A DNA stretch of 64,000 nucleotides from NCBI RefSeq assembly GCF_008838325.1, contig NZ_CP042829.1, positions 1,612,001 to 1,676,000 on the forward strand, given 5' to 3'. The DNA comes from Tepidiforma bonchosmolovskayae. GTDB taxonomy: Bacteria > Chloroflexota > Dehalococcoidia > Tepidiformales > Tepidiformaceae. The notes under the pieces are model-generated. The model saw only the letters and a program-made list of their open reading frames with translations. It was not told where the DNA came from and did no database searches. Numbering within the stretch: the first letter of the stretch is position 1; each line of letters opens with the position of its first letter. Shown here in pieces: positions 23,439 through 31,489 of the stretch. The translations under genes were made by a program, and so were the position numbers.

Positions 23439-23831
23439 CTACGGCCGCCGCCACGCCAGCCACTGCGCCGCCGCCAGCAGCAGGCACGCATTCGCCGCTG
23501 CCGGGGCGAGCCACCGACCCTCCGCCGTAAAAACGCCCCACGCGAGCAGCGCCGCCGCCCACAGCGCAGCGCCGAGGATAGCGTGCCCTGCGGCCAGCCA
23601 CGGCAGCCAGCCGATGCGCCGCTCCCACGCGAGCACGCCCAGGGCCGCCGCTCCCGCCGCCAGCACCCCGCCCGCTGCCCACGCCGCCCACCGCGGGAGA
23701 TCGAACCAGCCCGAAAGTTCGCCCCCGAGCAGGAGCCAGGCCGCTGCAGCCGCGGCCATAAAGAGCGCATCGGCCCAGAGCACCAGCACGGCCGGCGAAC
23801 GGAACGGAAGCAGGTGGTTGCGCTTCCTCAC
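23439..23831 (-). CDS. Hypothetical four-helix membrane protein
   Basis: A 130-residue protein rich in Ala, Leu and Trp, with four predicted membrane helices and short Arg-rich loops. The N-terminus is basic (RKRNH), predicting a cytoplasmic start. No family recognised. It begins with GTG 6 nt downstream of a TACGCT box, another leaderless-type arrangement. It is convergent with the lipoprotein gene, 4 bp apart. Confidence 0.65.
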   Translation of the reverse strand: MRKRNHLLPFRSPAVLVLWADALFMAAAAAAWLLLGGELSGWFDLPRWAAWAAGGVLAAGAAALGVLAWERRIGWLPWLAAGHAILGAALWAAALLAWGVFTAEGRWLAPAAANACLLLAAAQWLAWRRP

Positions 23832-23876
23832 ATCCCGAGCGTAGCACGGGTCCCGCCTCCGCCCGGCATGCGCCGG

Positions 23877-24986
23877 TCACAGCAGCACCAGGTTATCCCG
23901 GTGCACCACTTCCTCCCCATAGCTGTAGCCCAGCACCTCCGCAATCCGGTCCGACCGCACCCCGCGGATCCGCTCCAGCTCCTCCGAAGAGTAGTTCACG
24001 AGCCCGGCTGCCACCCGGTTCCCCTCCAGGTCGCGCACCTCCACCGAGTCCCCCCGCTGGAAGCTCCCCGAGACCGCGGCCACGCCCGCCGGCAGCAGGC
24101 TCCGCCCCCGCGCGCGCAGCGCCTCCGCTGCCCCGGCATCGACCGTAATCCACCCGCCCCTCGTGATATTTCCGAGGATCCACCGCTTCCGGCTCTCCAG
24201 CCGGTCCCCCGGCGCCGGGAAGTACGTCCCCGTGGTTTCGCCCCGCGCCGCCGCAATGAGCGCCTCCGGCTCCCGCCCCGAGCAGATCACCACATCAACC
24301 CCGGCCTGCGTGGCGATATGCGCCGCCCGCAGCTTCGTCGCCATCCCGCCCGTGCCCGGGCCGTGCGCTCCGCCGCCCAGCGCCTCCACCCGCGCATCGA
24401 TCCGCTCCACCCGCCGGATCAGCTGCGCGCCCGGGTTCGTCCGCGGGTCCGAATCGTACAGGCCGGCGACGTCCGTCAGGATCACGAGCAGGTCCGCATC
24501 GATCAGGTTCGCCACGTACGCCGAGAGACTGTCGTTCTCCCCGATCCGCGTCGCCAGCACCTCGTCGAGCGCCACCGCGTCGTTCTCGTTGATGATGGGC
24601 ACCGTCCCCGCATCCAGCAGGTCGCGCAGCGTGTTCCGCGCATTCAGGTAGGCGAGCCGGTCCGAAAGGTCGCGGCGCGTGAGCAGCACCTGCGCCACCA
24701 CCGTATCGTGCCAGTCGAACAGCTCGTCCCAGCTCTGCATCAGGTGGCTCTGCCCCACCGAGGCGATCGCCTGCCGGCTCAGCGCCCGCACCGTCTCGCC
24801 CCGCCCCCGCAGCCGGTGCCGCCCCGCCGCCTGCGCCCCCGATGAGACCACCGCAACCTGGCAGCCCGCCTGCCGAAGGCGCACTACCTGCCCCACCAGG
24901 CGCGACATCGCCTCCAGGTCGAGCCGGTCCGACCCCGCCGTCAGCAGGCTCGTCCCGAATTTCGCCACAATCCGCCGGTAACGCAC
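23877..24986 (-). CDS. proB: Glutamate 5-kinase
   Basis: A 369-residue ProB, phosphorylating glutamate in the first step of proline synthesis. The amino-acid kinase domain has 'RIVAKFGTSLL', 'VAVVSSGAQAAG', 'PIINENDAVALDE', 'GENDSLSAYVANLIDADLLVILTDVAGLY' and 'GTGGMATKLRAA' in the normal order. The C-terminal 100 residues are a PUA domain ('GWITVDAGAAEALRARGRSLLPAG', 'GDSVEV'). Length equals the E. coli-type enzyme. It starts with GTG. proA is not in the window. Confidence 0.93.
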   Translation of the reverse strand: MRYRRIVAKFGTSLLTAGSDRLDLEAMSRLVGQVVRLRQAGCQVAVVSSGAQAAGRHRLRGRGETVRALSRQAIASVGQSHLMQSWDELFDWHDTVVAQVLLTRRDLSDRLAYLNARNTLRDLLDAGTVPIINENDAVALDEVLATRIGENDSLSAYVANLIDADLLVILTDVAGLYDSDPRTNPGAQLIRRVERIDARVEALGGGAHGPGTGGMATKLRAAHIATQAGVDVVICSGREPEALIAAARGETTGTYFPAPGDRLESRKRWILGNITRGGWITVDAGAAEALRARGRSLLPAGVAAVSGSFQRGDSVEVRDLEGNRVAAGLVNYSSEELERIRGVRSDRIAEVLGYSYGEEVVHRDNLVLL

Positions 24987-25029
24987 GCCACAAGTAGACC
25001 GCGCCCCGCGCGAACGCGAAAGCGCCGCC

Positions 25030-26259
25030 TCAGGCCGTCCGCGGCGCCTCCCGCCGCAGCCCGGGCTGGAGCGCCATCGCCCCGGCGACCGCGGCCAGCG
25101 TTGCCCAGGCCATCACCGGGAACACCGTTTCCATGCTCGTCGCCTGGGCCGCCGCACCCACCGGGAACGCCGCCAGCATCGCCAGCCCCATCGCGAGCGG
25201 GAACAGCCCCATCACCCTCCCGCGCATCGCCTCCTCCACCCGCTGCTGCGTAATCGTCGACGACGACACCATCGTCGTCACCAGCATGAACCCGAGCCCG
25301 AAGTTCGCCAGCGCCGTCAGCGGCACCAGCCGCGAATACGCGAAGACCAGCGCGCACAGCCCGAACCCGGCGCCCCCGGCCCAGAGCGTCAGCCCCCGGC
25401 CCGGCAGGTCGTTCCGCTTCCAGTAGAAGAGGGATGCCGCCATCGTGCCCAGTCCCCACGTCATCGCCATGAACCCGAACTGCGTCTCCGAGAGGCCCAG
25501 CACATTCCGCATCCATGAAGGGCCGAGCGACGCCGGCCCCGGCATCCCGAGCAGCTGAATCGCCAGCACCAGCACGATGACGGCGAAGATCGTCGGCTCG
25601 GCCCGGGTGTACCGCAGCCCCTCCAACACGTTTCGCACCACCCCCGCGCCGGCGGCCCCCTGCCCGCGTGAACGGAACCGCAGCGCGAACAGGAGCGGCA
25701 GCACGCCCGCCCACGCCAGCAGCGTCATCGCGTACACCTGCCCGGCCTCCAGCCGCCCGTTGAGGAAGCCCACCAGCGGCAGCGCCAGCGGAAAGGTCAC
25801 CTGCTGCGCCACCATCTGCAGCGCAATCGCCGAAGGAACGGCTGCCATCCCCACGATCGCCGGCGTCGCCGCCTGCCGTGCCGGCTGGTCGACCGCCATG
25901 TTCGCCGCCGCCGCGAACGTCAGCGCCAGCAGCACCGCCACGTTCGCCGCCCCGAACGGCTCCGCCAGCATCAGCCCTGCGATCGCCCCGTTGATCGCCA
26001 GCGCCGCCATCTGTGTCGCAATCAGCAGCCGCCGCCGCTCCATCCGGTCCGCCAGCGCACCGCCGACCAGCCCGAACAGGATCATCGCCGAGCCGCGCGA
26101 CGCCCCCAGCAGCCCAATGAACAGCACCTCACGCTCCGGGTACCGCTCCTGCACCCAGAACACCTGCGTCAGGAACTGCATCGGCATCACAAAGCTGACG
26201 AGCACCGACCCCGCGAACAGCAGCCGGAAATCCCGCGACTCGAGGGCGTTCGCCGACAT
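25030..26259 (-). CDS. MFS transporter (DHA3-like)
   Basis: A 409-residue major-facilitator protein with about 12 helices. Loop motif 'GGALADRMERRRLLIATQ' and the mid-protein 'DQPARQAATPAIVG' segment are typical of the DHA3/EntS-like branch, often exporters of siderophores or drugs. Its organisation resembles the transporter at 43974, suggesting distant paralogy. ATG at 26259 has TAGAGT 7 nt upstream and no ribosome-binding site, fitting a leaderless start. Substrate unknown. Confidence 0.87.
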   Translation of the reverse strand: MSANALESRDFRLLFAGSVLVSFVMPMQFLTQVFWVQERYPEREVLFIGLLGASRGSAMILFGLVGGALADRMERRRLLIATQMAALAINGAIAGLMLAEPFGAANVAVLLALTFAAAANMAVDQPARQAATPAIVGMAAVPSAIALQMVAQQVTFPLALPLVGFLNGRLEAGQVYAMTLLAWAGVLPLLFALRFRSRGQGAAGAGVVRNVLEGLRYTRAEPTIFAVIVLVLAIQLLGMPGPASLGPSWMRNVLGLSETQFGFMAMTWGLGTMAASLFYWKRNDLPGRGLTLWAGGAGFGLCALVFAYSRLVPLTALANFGLGFMLVTTMVSSSTITQQRVEEAMRGRVMGLFPLAMGLAMLAAFPVGAAAQATSMETVFPVMAWATLAAVAGAMALQPGLRREAPRTA

Positions 26260-26279
26260 CGGGCGAACTCTACGCCCTG

Positions 26280-26777
26280 TTAACCATCCGGCGAGCCGGC
26301 CTCCCCTTTCCGCCCGAACCGCTCCAGCTCCCGCTCGAGGTTCAGCGGCCGCGTCACCGCGTCCCGGTCGTAGGGGCCCCACTCCTCCCGCGGCACCAGC
26401 CACATCACCTCGAACTCGTTGCCGTCCGGGTCCTGCCCGTACAGCGACTTCGTCGCCCCATGGTCCGACTGCCCCGTCAGCGCGCCCAGCTCCGCCAATA
26501 CCTGCCGCATCTCCGCCAGCTCTTCGATCGTGTCCACCTGCCACGCGAGGTGGTACAGCCCCACCGCCTGCCCGGTGAATGGACCCGGCGCCCCCTCGCC
26601 CAGCGCAAACAGCCCGAGGTCGTGGTGGTTGTCCGAGCCCGCCGCCCGCAGGAAGACGGCCCGGCCGCCCATGTTCGCAATCACCTCGAACCCGAACGCG
26701 CGCTGATAGAACGCCGCCGCCCGCTCCGCATCGCGGACGAATAGCACCGCATGATTCAATCGCCGCACCCGCGCCAT
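26280..26777 (-). CDS. VOC-family (glyoxalase/dioxygenase) protein
   Basis: A 165-residue vicinal-oxygen-chelate protein of two beta-alpha-beta3 modules. Expected metal ligands are seen: His in 'LNHAVLFV', His in 'LYHLAWQV' and Glu in 'GNEFEVMW', which follows 'YGQDPDG'. That last pattern is typical of catechol-dioxygenase-like and fosfomycin-resistance-like members; the substrate is unknown. 'AAAFYQRAFGFEV' is the standard helix. A GGGGG run precedes the ATG. The 5-copy heptamer array lies 25 bp upstream. Confidence 0.88.
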   Translation of the reverse strand: MARVRRLNHAVLFVRDAERAAAFYQRAFGFEVIANMGGRAVFLRAAGSDNHHDLGLFALGEGAPGPFTGQAVGLYHLAWQVDTIEELAEMRQVLAELGALTGQSDHGATKSLYGQDPDGNEFEVMWLVPREEWGPYDRDAVTRPLNLERELERFGRKGEAGSPDG

Positions 26778-26801
26778 ACCGGTCCCCCTTTCAGTCGTCC
26801 T

Positions 26802-26836
26802 GCTCCCAGCTCCCCGCTCCCCGCTCCCTGCTCCCT
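26802..26836. repeat. 5-copy GCTCCCY-type heptamer array
   Basis: Five units (the first is GCTCCCA) of the same heptamer found at 2020 and 9300, in the same orientation. It lies in the short gap upstream of the VOC gene and runs into the stop codon of the acyl-CoA dehydrogenase gene. Confidence 0.9.
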
Positions 26837-28013
26837 ACCCGCGCGGCAGGCCCAGTCCGCGCTGCGCGATGATGTTCTTCTGGATTTCGCTCGTGCCGCC
26901 GCCGATCGGGCCGGAGACCGACAGCAGGTAGCTCGTCAGCACCCGCCCCCGCAGCTGCGCCCACTTCGAACCTGGCTGCAGCGCCCCGTACGGCCCGAGG
27001 AGGTTCACCCCGGCGTTGGCCACCTCGATGCCGAGCATCGCCATCCACACCTTCCCGATGCTCGCCTCGTAGTTCGGTACCTCCCCCTTCGCCTGCAGCC
27101 ACGCCGTCCGGAACGCCACCAGCCGCCCCACCTCCGCCTTGATGGCAAGGTCCGCCAGCTTCAGCCGCACCTCCGGCTTGTCCCATGGCCGGCCGCCCGG
27201 GTGCCGCTCCTTCGCCCACCGGATCAGGTCGTGAACCGTCCGCCGCGCCCCTGAGATCGCGGCGATGTTCGACCGCTCGAAGTCGAGCGTCGTCGTCGCC
27301 ACGTACCAGCCGTTATTCTCACCACCCAGCAGGTCGCGCGCCGGCACCCGCACGTCCTCGAAGAACACCTGGTTGAAGTCGTGCCGATAGGCGATGTTGT
27401 CGATGCCCTGCACCGTAATCCCCGGCGACTTCATATCCACGATGAACGCGCTGATCCCCTTGTGCTTCGGCTGGTCCGGGTCCGTCCGAGCCAGGAGCAG
27501 CATCCGGTCCGCCACGTGCCCGTTCGAGGTCCAGATCTTCTGCCCGTTGATGACGTACTCGTCCCCGTCGCGCACGGCCCGCGTCTGCATGCTCGCCAGG
27601 TCCGAGCCGCTCCCCGGCTCGCTGAAGCCCTGGCAGTACCACTCCTCCCCCGAGGCCATCTTCGGAAGGTACCGCGCCTTCTGCTCCTCCGTCCCGTGCA
27701 CCAGCATCGTCGGGCCCGTAATCCCGATCGTGAACAGCCGCCCGCCCGAGGGCGCACGGTGGTAGGCCAGCTCCTCGTTCAGGATGAACTGCTCAATCGC
27801 CGTCTTCCCCATCCCGCCGTACTTCTCGGGCCACGCAGGGGCAAACCAGCGCCGCGCCCCGAGCTTCTTCGTGAACTCCCGCGCGAACGCAATCTGCTCT
27901 TCGTTATCGAAAAAGTCGTCGTCGCCCTCGAACTCCGGCGGCAGCTCAGCCTTGAGAAACGCCCGCAGCTCCTGCCGCCAGGCCTCGGTCTCGGGGGGTA
28001 GCCGGAACTCCAT
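26835..28013 (-). CDS. Acyl-CoA dehydrogenase
   Basis: A 392-residue FAD enzyme oxidising acyl-CoA at the alpha-beta bond. The FAD/substrate motifs 'CQGFSEPGSGSDLASMQTRAV' and 'YVINGQKIWTSNGHVADRMLLL' are present, and the C-terminal 'VSGPIGGGTSEIQKNIIAQRGLGLPR' is the standard FAD-contact end. The catalytic Glu position of classic medium-chain enzymes is not obvious; the sequence resembles the 'isobutyryl/steroid-type' FadE branch. Start ATG at 28013. Its stop lies inside the heptamer repeat. Confidence 0.9.
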   Translation of the reverse strand: MEFRLPPETEAWRQELRAFLKAELPPEFEGDDDFFDNEEQIAFAREFTKKLGARRWFAPAWPEKYGGMGKTAIEQFILNEELAYHRAPSGGRLFTIGITGPTMLVHGTEEQKARYLPKMASGEEWYCQGFSEPGSGSDLASMQTRAVRDGDEYVINGQKIWTSNGHVADRMLLLARTDPDQPKHKGISAFIVDMKSPGITVQGIDNIAYRHDFNQVFFEDVRVPARDLLGGENNGWYVATTTLDFERSNIAAISGARRTVHDLIRWAKERHPGGRPWDKPEVRLKLADLAIKAEVGRLVAFRTAWLQAKGEVPNYEASIGKVWMAMLGIEVANAGVNLLGPYGALQPGSKWAQLRGRVLTSYLLSVSGPIGGGTSEIQKNIIAQRGLGLPRG

Positions 28014-28240
28014 CGTCTCCTCCTGCGCGTGTGCGGCCCGCTCCTGCAATCCCGCAGTGTACCCCACGCCCGGCCGAGCGGCCCCGGCGTTGCCAGCCCC
28101 GCGCCCTCCGTTCCCCTTCCTGCCGCGATTTCCACCGGCTGCCACCCTGGATCCCCTTTGCCGTGGACGCAGCGGGTCGAAATTGGAAACGAGAAGGGAT
28201 CGCCGCATCCCCGTGGTCGGCCGCCTCCCTGATCGCACTT

Positions 28241-28264
28241 CCCAAACACGCCCCCAGGTTTGGG
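28241..28264 (+). promoter_or_regulatory. Hairpin just upstream of the HAMP-protein start
   Basis: CCCAAAC (28241-28247) pairs with GTTTGGG (28258-28264) around a 10-nt loop, ending 5 bp before an in-frame ATG and 17 bp before the preferred ATG at 28282. It could be a protein-binding site or affect translation. No clear promoter is visible in the 268-bp gap, which otherwise shows an imperfect inverted repeat around 28148-28202. Confidence 0.3.
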
Positions 28265-28281
28265 GTCCGATGGAGAGCACG

Positions 28282-29511
28282 ATGCGTCGTCACCTGCCCG
28301 GCCTTGCGCCCATCACCAACATGAAAATCGCCAACAAGCTCGGCCTTATCGTCGCGGTCATGGCGATCCCCATCGTCGCCCTGCTCGTGGTCCAGTTCTT
28401 CGCCCAGCGCGCGACCCAGGAGCAGGCCGCCCGCGAGCGCGACGGCCTCGAATACGTCTCCACCGTCATCCCCTTCCTTCGCGAGGTCCAGCTCCACCGC
28501 GGCCTCGTGCTCCGCGTCCTCGCCGGCGACGCCAACTCCGTCGAGACGATGAACCAGTCGGCCCGCGCCGCAGAGAACGCCCTTGCGGCGATCAATGAGA
28601 TGGACGCCCGCTACGGCAGCAGCTTCGGCACCCGCGACCTCGTCGCCTTCCTCAACCGGGAGTGGGCCAACGTCAAGAATTCCACCAGCAGCCCCGAAAC
28701 CGCCAACGCCGCCCACACCCGCCTCATCCAGGACGGCATCTTCCCCCTCCTCTCCACCGTCGCGGTCCGGTCCGAACTGGTCCTCGACCCCGACCTCGAT
28801 ACCCGCAACGTCATCATCGCGCTCACCGAATCGCTGCCCCGCCTGACGGAAGCGCTCTCCCTCATCCGCGCCGCTGGCACCGAAACGCTCATCACCCGCG
28901 CCAACCTCTCCCCGACCGACCAGCAGAAGATGTTCCTCGCAGCCCAGCTCGCCATCGCCGGCGAGCACGCCGCTGCCCTCGATCGCCAGCTCCAGGCCGC
29001 CATCAGCGACAACGAGAGGTTTGCCGCCACGCTCGACCCGGCCGTCCGCCGCGCCGCTACCACCCGGAGCACCTTCTTCGACATGACCCGCAGCCAGGTG
29101 CTCGTCACCGGCAACCTTTCCGGCACGGCCGCCGAAGGCTTCTTCTACATGGGCGGCAGCTCCATCGACACCTCCAACCAGCTCCTCGCGGCCGCCCAGG
29201 AAACCCTCAACGCCGCCTTCGACCAGCGCGCCGCCGATGCCCGCCAGCAGTTCTACCTCTCCGGCGGAGCCGCCCTCGCCGGCGTCGCCCTCGCACTTCT
29301 CCTCGCCATCGTCATCTCCCTGAGCATCTCGAGGCCGGTCCGCCACCTCGCCGAAGTCGCCGACCGCATCAGCCTCGGCGAGCTCGACGCCCGTATCGAT
29401 GTCGAATCTGACAACGAAATCGGCCGCCTCGCTGAGTCGCTCCGCCGCATGCAGACCAGCCTCCGCGCCGCCATCGAACGGCTGCGGCAGCGCCGCCAGC
29501 AGGCTGCCTGA
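28282..29511 (+). CDS. HAMP-domain membrane receptor without output domain
   Basis: A 409-residue protein. TM helix 1 (about residues 22-42) is followed by a roughly 270-residue extracytoplasmic helical sensor region with a nitrate-sensor-like start ('EYVSTVIPFLREVQLHRGLVLRVLAGD'). TM helix 2 (about 325-350) leads into a HAMP domain ('SRPVRHLAEVADRISLGELDARIDVESDNEIGRLAESLRRMQ') and the protein then ends. There is no kinase, cyclase or methyl-accepting domain. Downstream roadblock and PATAN genes lie within 35 bp of each other and probably receive the signal. GGAGAG 4 nt before the ATG at 28282 supports the start; ATG 28270 is possible. Confidence 0.85.
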   Translation: MRRHLPGLAPITNMKIANKLGLIVAVMAIPIVALLVVQFFAQRATQEQAARERDGLEYVSTVIPFLREVQLHRGLVLRVLAGDANSVETMNQSARAAENALAAINEMDARYGSSFGTRDLVAFLNREWANVKNSTSSPETANAAHTRLIQDGIFPLLSTVAVRSELVLDPDLDTRNVIIALTESLPRLTEALSLIRAAGTETLITRANLSPTDQQKMFLAAQLAIAGEHAAALDRQLQAAISDNERFAATLDPAVRRAATTRSTFFDMTRSQVLVTGNLSGTAAEGFFYMGGSSIDTSNQLLAAAQETLNAAFDQRAADARQQFYLSGGAALAGVALALLLAIVISLSISRPVRHLAEVADRISLGELDARIDVESDNEIGRLAESLRRMQTSLRAAIERLRQRRQQAA

Positions 29512-29546
29512 GGCCCCCGGGCCAGCCCACAGGAGGAGAGCAGGAG

Positions 29547-29951
29547 ATGCAGCCCGCCGAGTCGATGAGCCGCGAACTCGCCAGCCGTATCGCCAGTGCG
29601 GTGCGCAACCTGGAGGGCGTCCGCTCGGTCACCATCTGCGGCCCCGAGGGCCAGCCCCTCGCCGCCGTCAACGAGCCCGACCCGGCCCGCGCTGCCGCCC
29701 TCGCCAGCTTTCTTGCCCTCCGCGCCGAGGCCCTTCCCACCGACGGAGACCTCCGCGGCATGGGCAAGAAACTCGCCGGCAGCCGCTTCCTCCACGCCGC
29801 CATCACCGGCGGGCCCATCGAGGCCGCCCTGCTGCCCCTCCAGGGCGCCGTCCTTTGCATCACCCACGCGCCTGGCCGCGGCCAGGCGATCGCCGCCGGC
29901 CTCCAGCCCATCGTCCGCCGGTTTGGCGCCACCCCGCCCGCGAGGAGTTGA
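29547..29951 (+). CDS. Roadblock/LC7-like protein
   Basis: A 134-residue protein with the alpha-beta-beta-alpha-beta3 pattern of roadblock/LC7 domains: 'ASRIASAVRNLEGVRSVTICGPEGQPLAAVN' and later 'ALLPLQGAVLCITHAPG'. Family members such as MglB regulate Ras-like GTPases as homodimers. No such GTPase is encoded in the window. A strong ribosome-binding site (AGGAGGAG, then CAGGAG) precedes the ATG. It lies 35 bp after the HAMP receptor and 5 bp before the PATAN gene. Sequence similarity is weak, so the fold call is moderate. Confidence 0.65.
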   Translation: MQPAESMSRELASRIASAVRNLEGVRSVTICGPEGQPLAAVNEPDPARAAALASFLALRAEALPTDGDLRGMGKKLAGSRFLHAAITGGPIEAALLPLQGAVLCITHAPGRGQAIAAGLQPIVRRFGATPPARS

Positions 29952-29956
29952 CCCCC

Positions 29957-30976
29957 ATGATGTTCCCCAAGGATCGCACCCTCTACGCCAGCCTCAACAC
30001 CTCCTTCACCGCCTTCGACGCCCTCGTCGAGGATTGCCGGGGCCGCCGGCTCACCGGCTACATCGAGGTCGCCTTCCCCGGCTGGACCGGCACCCTCATC
30101 TTCTCCGAAGGCGAAATCCTCAACGGCGTCGTCGAGGCCGGCACCGGCCGCATCACCGGCCCCTCAGCCATCCGCGCCATCGCCGAGCGCGCCCCACAGA
30201 AGGACGGCACCATCACGGTCTCCACCGCCTTCCCTGATGTCGTCCTCCTCGTCCATCGCCTGATGGAGAGCCGCCCCCTCTACAAAGACCTCACCAGCGC
30301 CTTCACCAGCCTCGACCGCCTCATCGCCAAGCTCCGCACCGACGCCGTCACCGGGTACGTCGAAGTCCAGGTCACCGGCGACGCCGGCGTCGGCGTCATC
30401 TACCTCCAGGATGGCGAGCCGATCGAGTCCGTCTTCGCGGCCCCGCGCGTGCCCATGATGTCGGGGCAGGATGCCCTCAACGCCATCGTCGCGGCCGTCA
30501 ACGCCGCCGGCGGCACCTTCAACGTCTTCATCGAAGCAAACGCCCCGGCCGCCCTCGGCCTCCCGCGCCAGGCGCCCCAGGCCGAATCCTACCGCCAGGA
30601 CCTCCTCGCCTTCTGGGCCGAAGTCCTCCAGCGCGTCGAACAGTACGTCGACGGCGTCTCCAAACCCGGCCGCTTCGCCCTCGCCTTCCGCGAGGTCCTC
30701 GTCAACCGGGCCGCCACCTATCCGTTCCTCGACCCCTTCGCCGCCGAATTCTCGTACACCAACGGCACCATCGAGTTCCACGGCCCCCTGCCCGACGATT
30801 TCAGCAAAGCCATCGGAGACTGCCTCGGCGACACCATCGCCCGCCTCGCCTTCCAGCTCAAGCGCGCCGACCTCGAAACCCGCATCCGCGCAGCCCTCGA
30901 AGGCGTCAGCGACCGCCACGCAGCCGTCGTCGACCGGTTCGGCCTCCGCGAAGAATTCCAGGAGTTCGTTGCCTGA
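29957..30976 (+). CDS. Tandem PATAN/DUF4388-like protein
   Basis: A 339-residue protein. Two related N-terminal modules (about residues 10-105 and 112-200) share the patterns 'RLTGYIEVAFPGWTGTLIFSEGEILNGV' and 'AVTGYVEVQVTGDAGVGVIYLQDGEPIESV', typical of PATAN (DUF4388) domains found in two-component and gliding-motility regulators. A third, mostly helical domain (about 215-335) has 'LLAFWAEVLQRVEQYVDG'. It resembles the C-terminal region of the PATAN gene at 31490 in position only. No enzyme motif. It probably works as an adaptor between receptor and roadblock proteins; that is inference. Confidence 0.72.
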   Translation: MMFPKDRTLYASLNTSFTAFDALVEDCRGRRLTGYIEVAFPGWTGTLIFSEGEILNGVVEAGTGRITGPSAIRAIAERAPQKDGTITVSTAFPDVVLLVHRLMESRPLYKDLTSAFTSLDRLIAKLRTDAVTGYVEVQVTGDAGVGVIYLQDGEPIESVFAAPRVPMMSGQDALNAIVAAVNAAGGTFNVFIEANAPAALGLPRQAPQAESYRQDLLAFWAEVLQRVEQYVDGVSKPGRFALAFREVLVNRAATYPFLDPFAAEFSYTNGTIEFHGPLPDDFSKAIGDCLGDTIARLAFQLKRADLETRIRAALEGVSDRHAAVVDRFGLREEFQEFVA

Positions 30977-31000
30977 CACGCACCGTCAGGGGGTGCAGCC

Positions 31001-31450
31001 ATGGAGCGCGAAATCGAGCAACTTACCCGGCTCCCCGCCGTCGAAGGCGCCTTCCTCTGCGACAACCGCGGCGATGTCATCGTGAGCTCCGACCCGGCCG
31101 TCCTCGCCACCGTCACCATGAACACCATCGGCCGCGAAATCGGCCGCGCGTTCGTCGCGCTCCAGGCCGCCGGCTTCCCCGCCAGCCGCATCGACCTCAC
31201 CTACGATTCCTGGCGCCTCCTGGCCCAGGACCTCGGCGATGCTGTCCTCTTCGTCGTCGCCCAGCCGGCGGTCGATATGGCCATGGTCCGCCTCACCGCC
31301 GATGTCGTGGTCGCTGCCTGGCAGAAGGACCCGGCCGCCCGCAAGCGCCTCGAAAAACACCGCTCCGAACGCGCCCAGCTCGTCAACCGGACCGCCCTCG
31401 ACCCCGGTTCCTGGCTCACCTGGAACGTCATCGCCCAGCGCGGCAGCTAG
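31001..31450 (+). CDS. Roadblock/LC7-like protein (second copy)
   Basis: A 149-residue protein with the fold pattern of roadblock/LC7: 'LTRLPAVEGAFLCDNRGDVIVSS', a helix ('GREIGRAFVALQAAG') and 'IDLTYDSWRLLAQDLGDAVLFVVAQP' strands. A further 50-residue C-terminal extension includes a charged helix. It is divergent from the roadblock protein at 29547. GGGGGTG provides a ribosome-binding site 24 bp after the PATAN gene. Operon membership suggests the two roadblock proteins may form a heterodimer. Confidence 0.62.
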   Translation: MEREIEQLTRLPAVEGAFLCDNRGDVIVSSDPAVLATVTMNTIGREIGRAFVALQAAGFPASRIDLTYDSWRLLAQDLGDAVLFVVAQPAVDMAMVRLTADVVVAAWQKDPAARKRLEKHRSERAQLVNRTALDPGSWLTWNVIAQRGS

Positions 31451-31489
31451 CGCCGCGCCACTCGCACCCTCGCCCCAGGGAGGACCCCA

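Noticed and set aside
28120-28240. Possible riboswitch (GGACGCAGCGGG resembles part of c-di-GMP-I motifs)
   Set aside because: Only a short local resemblance; the two-stem GEMM architecture and GNRA tetraloop/receptor are not evident.
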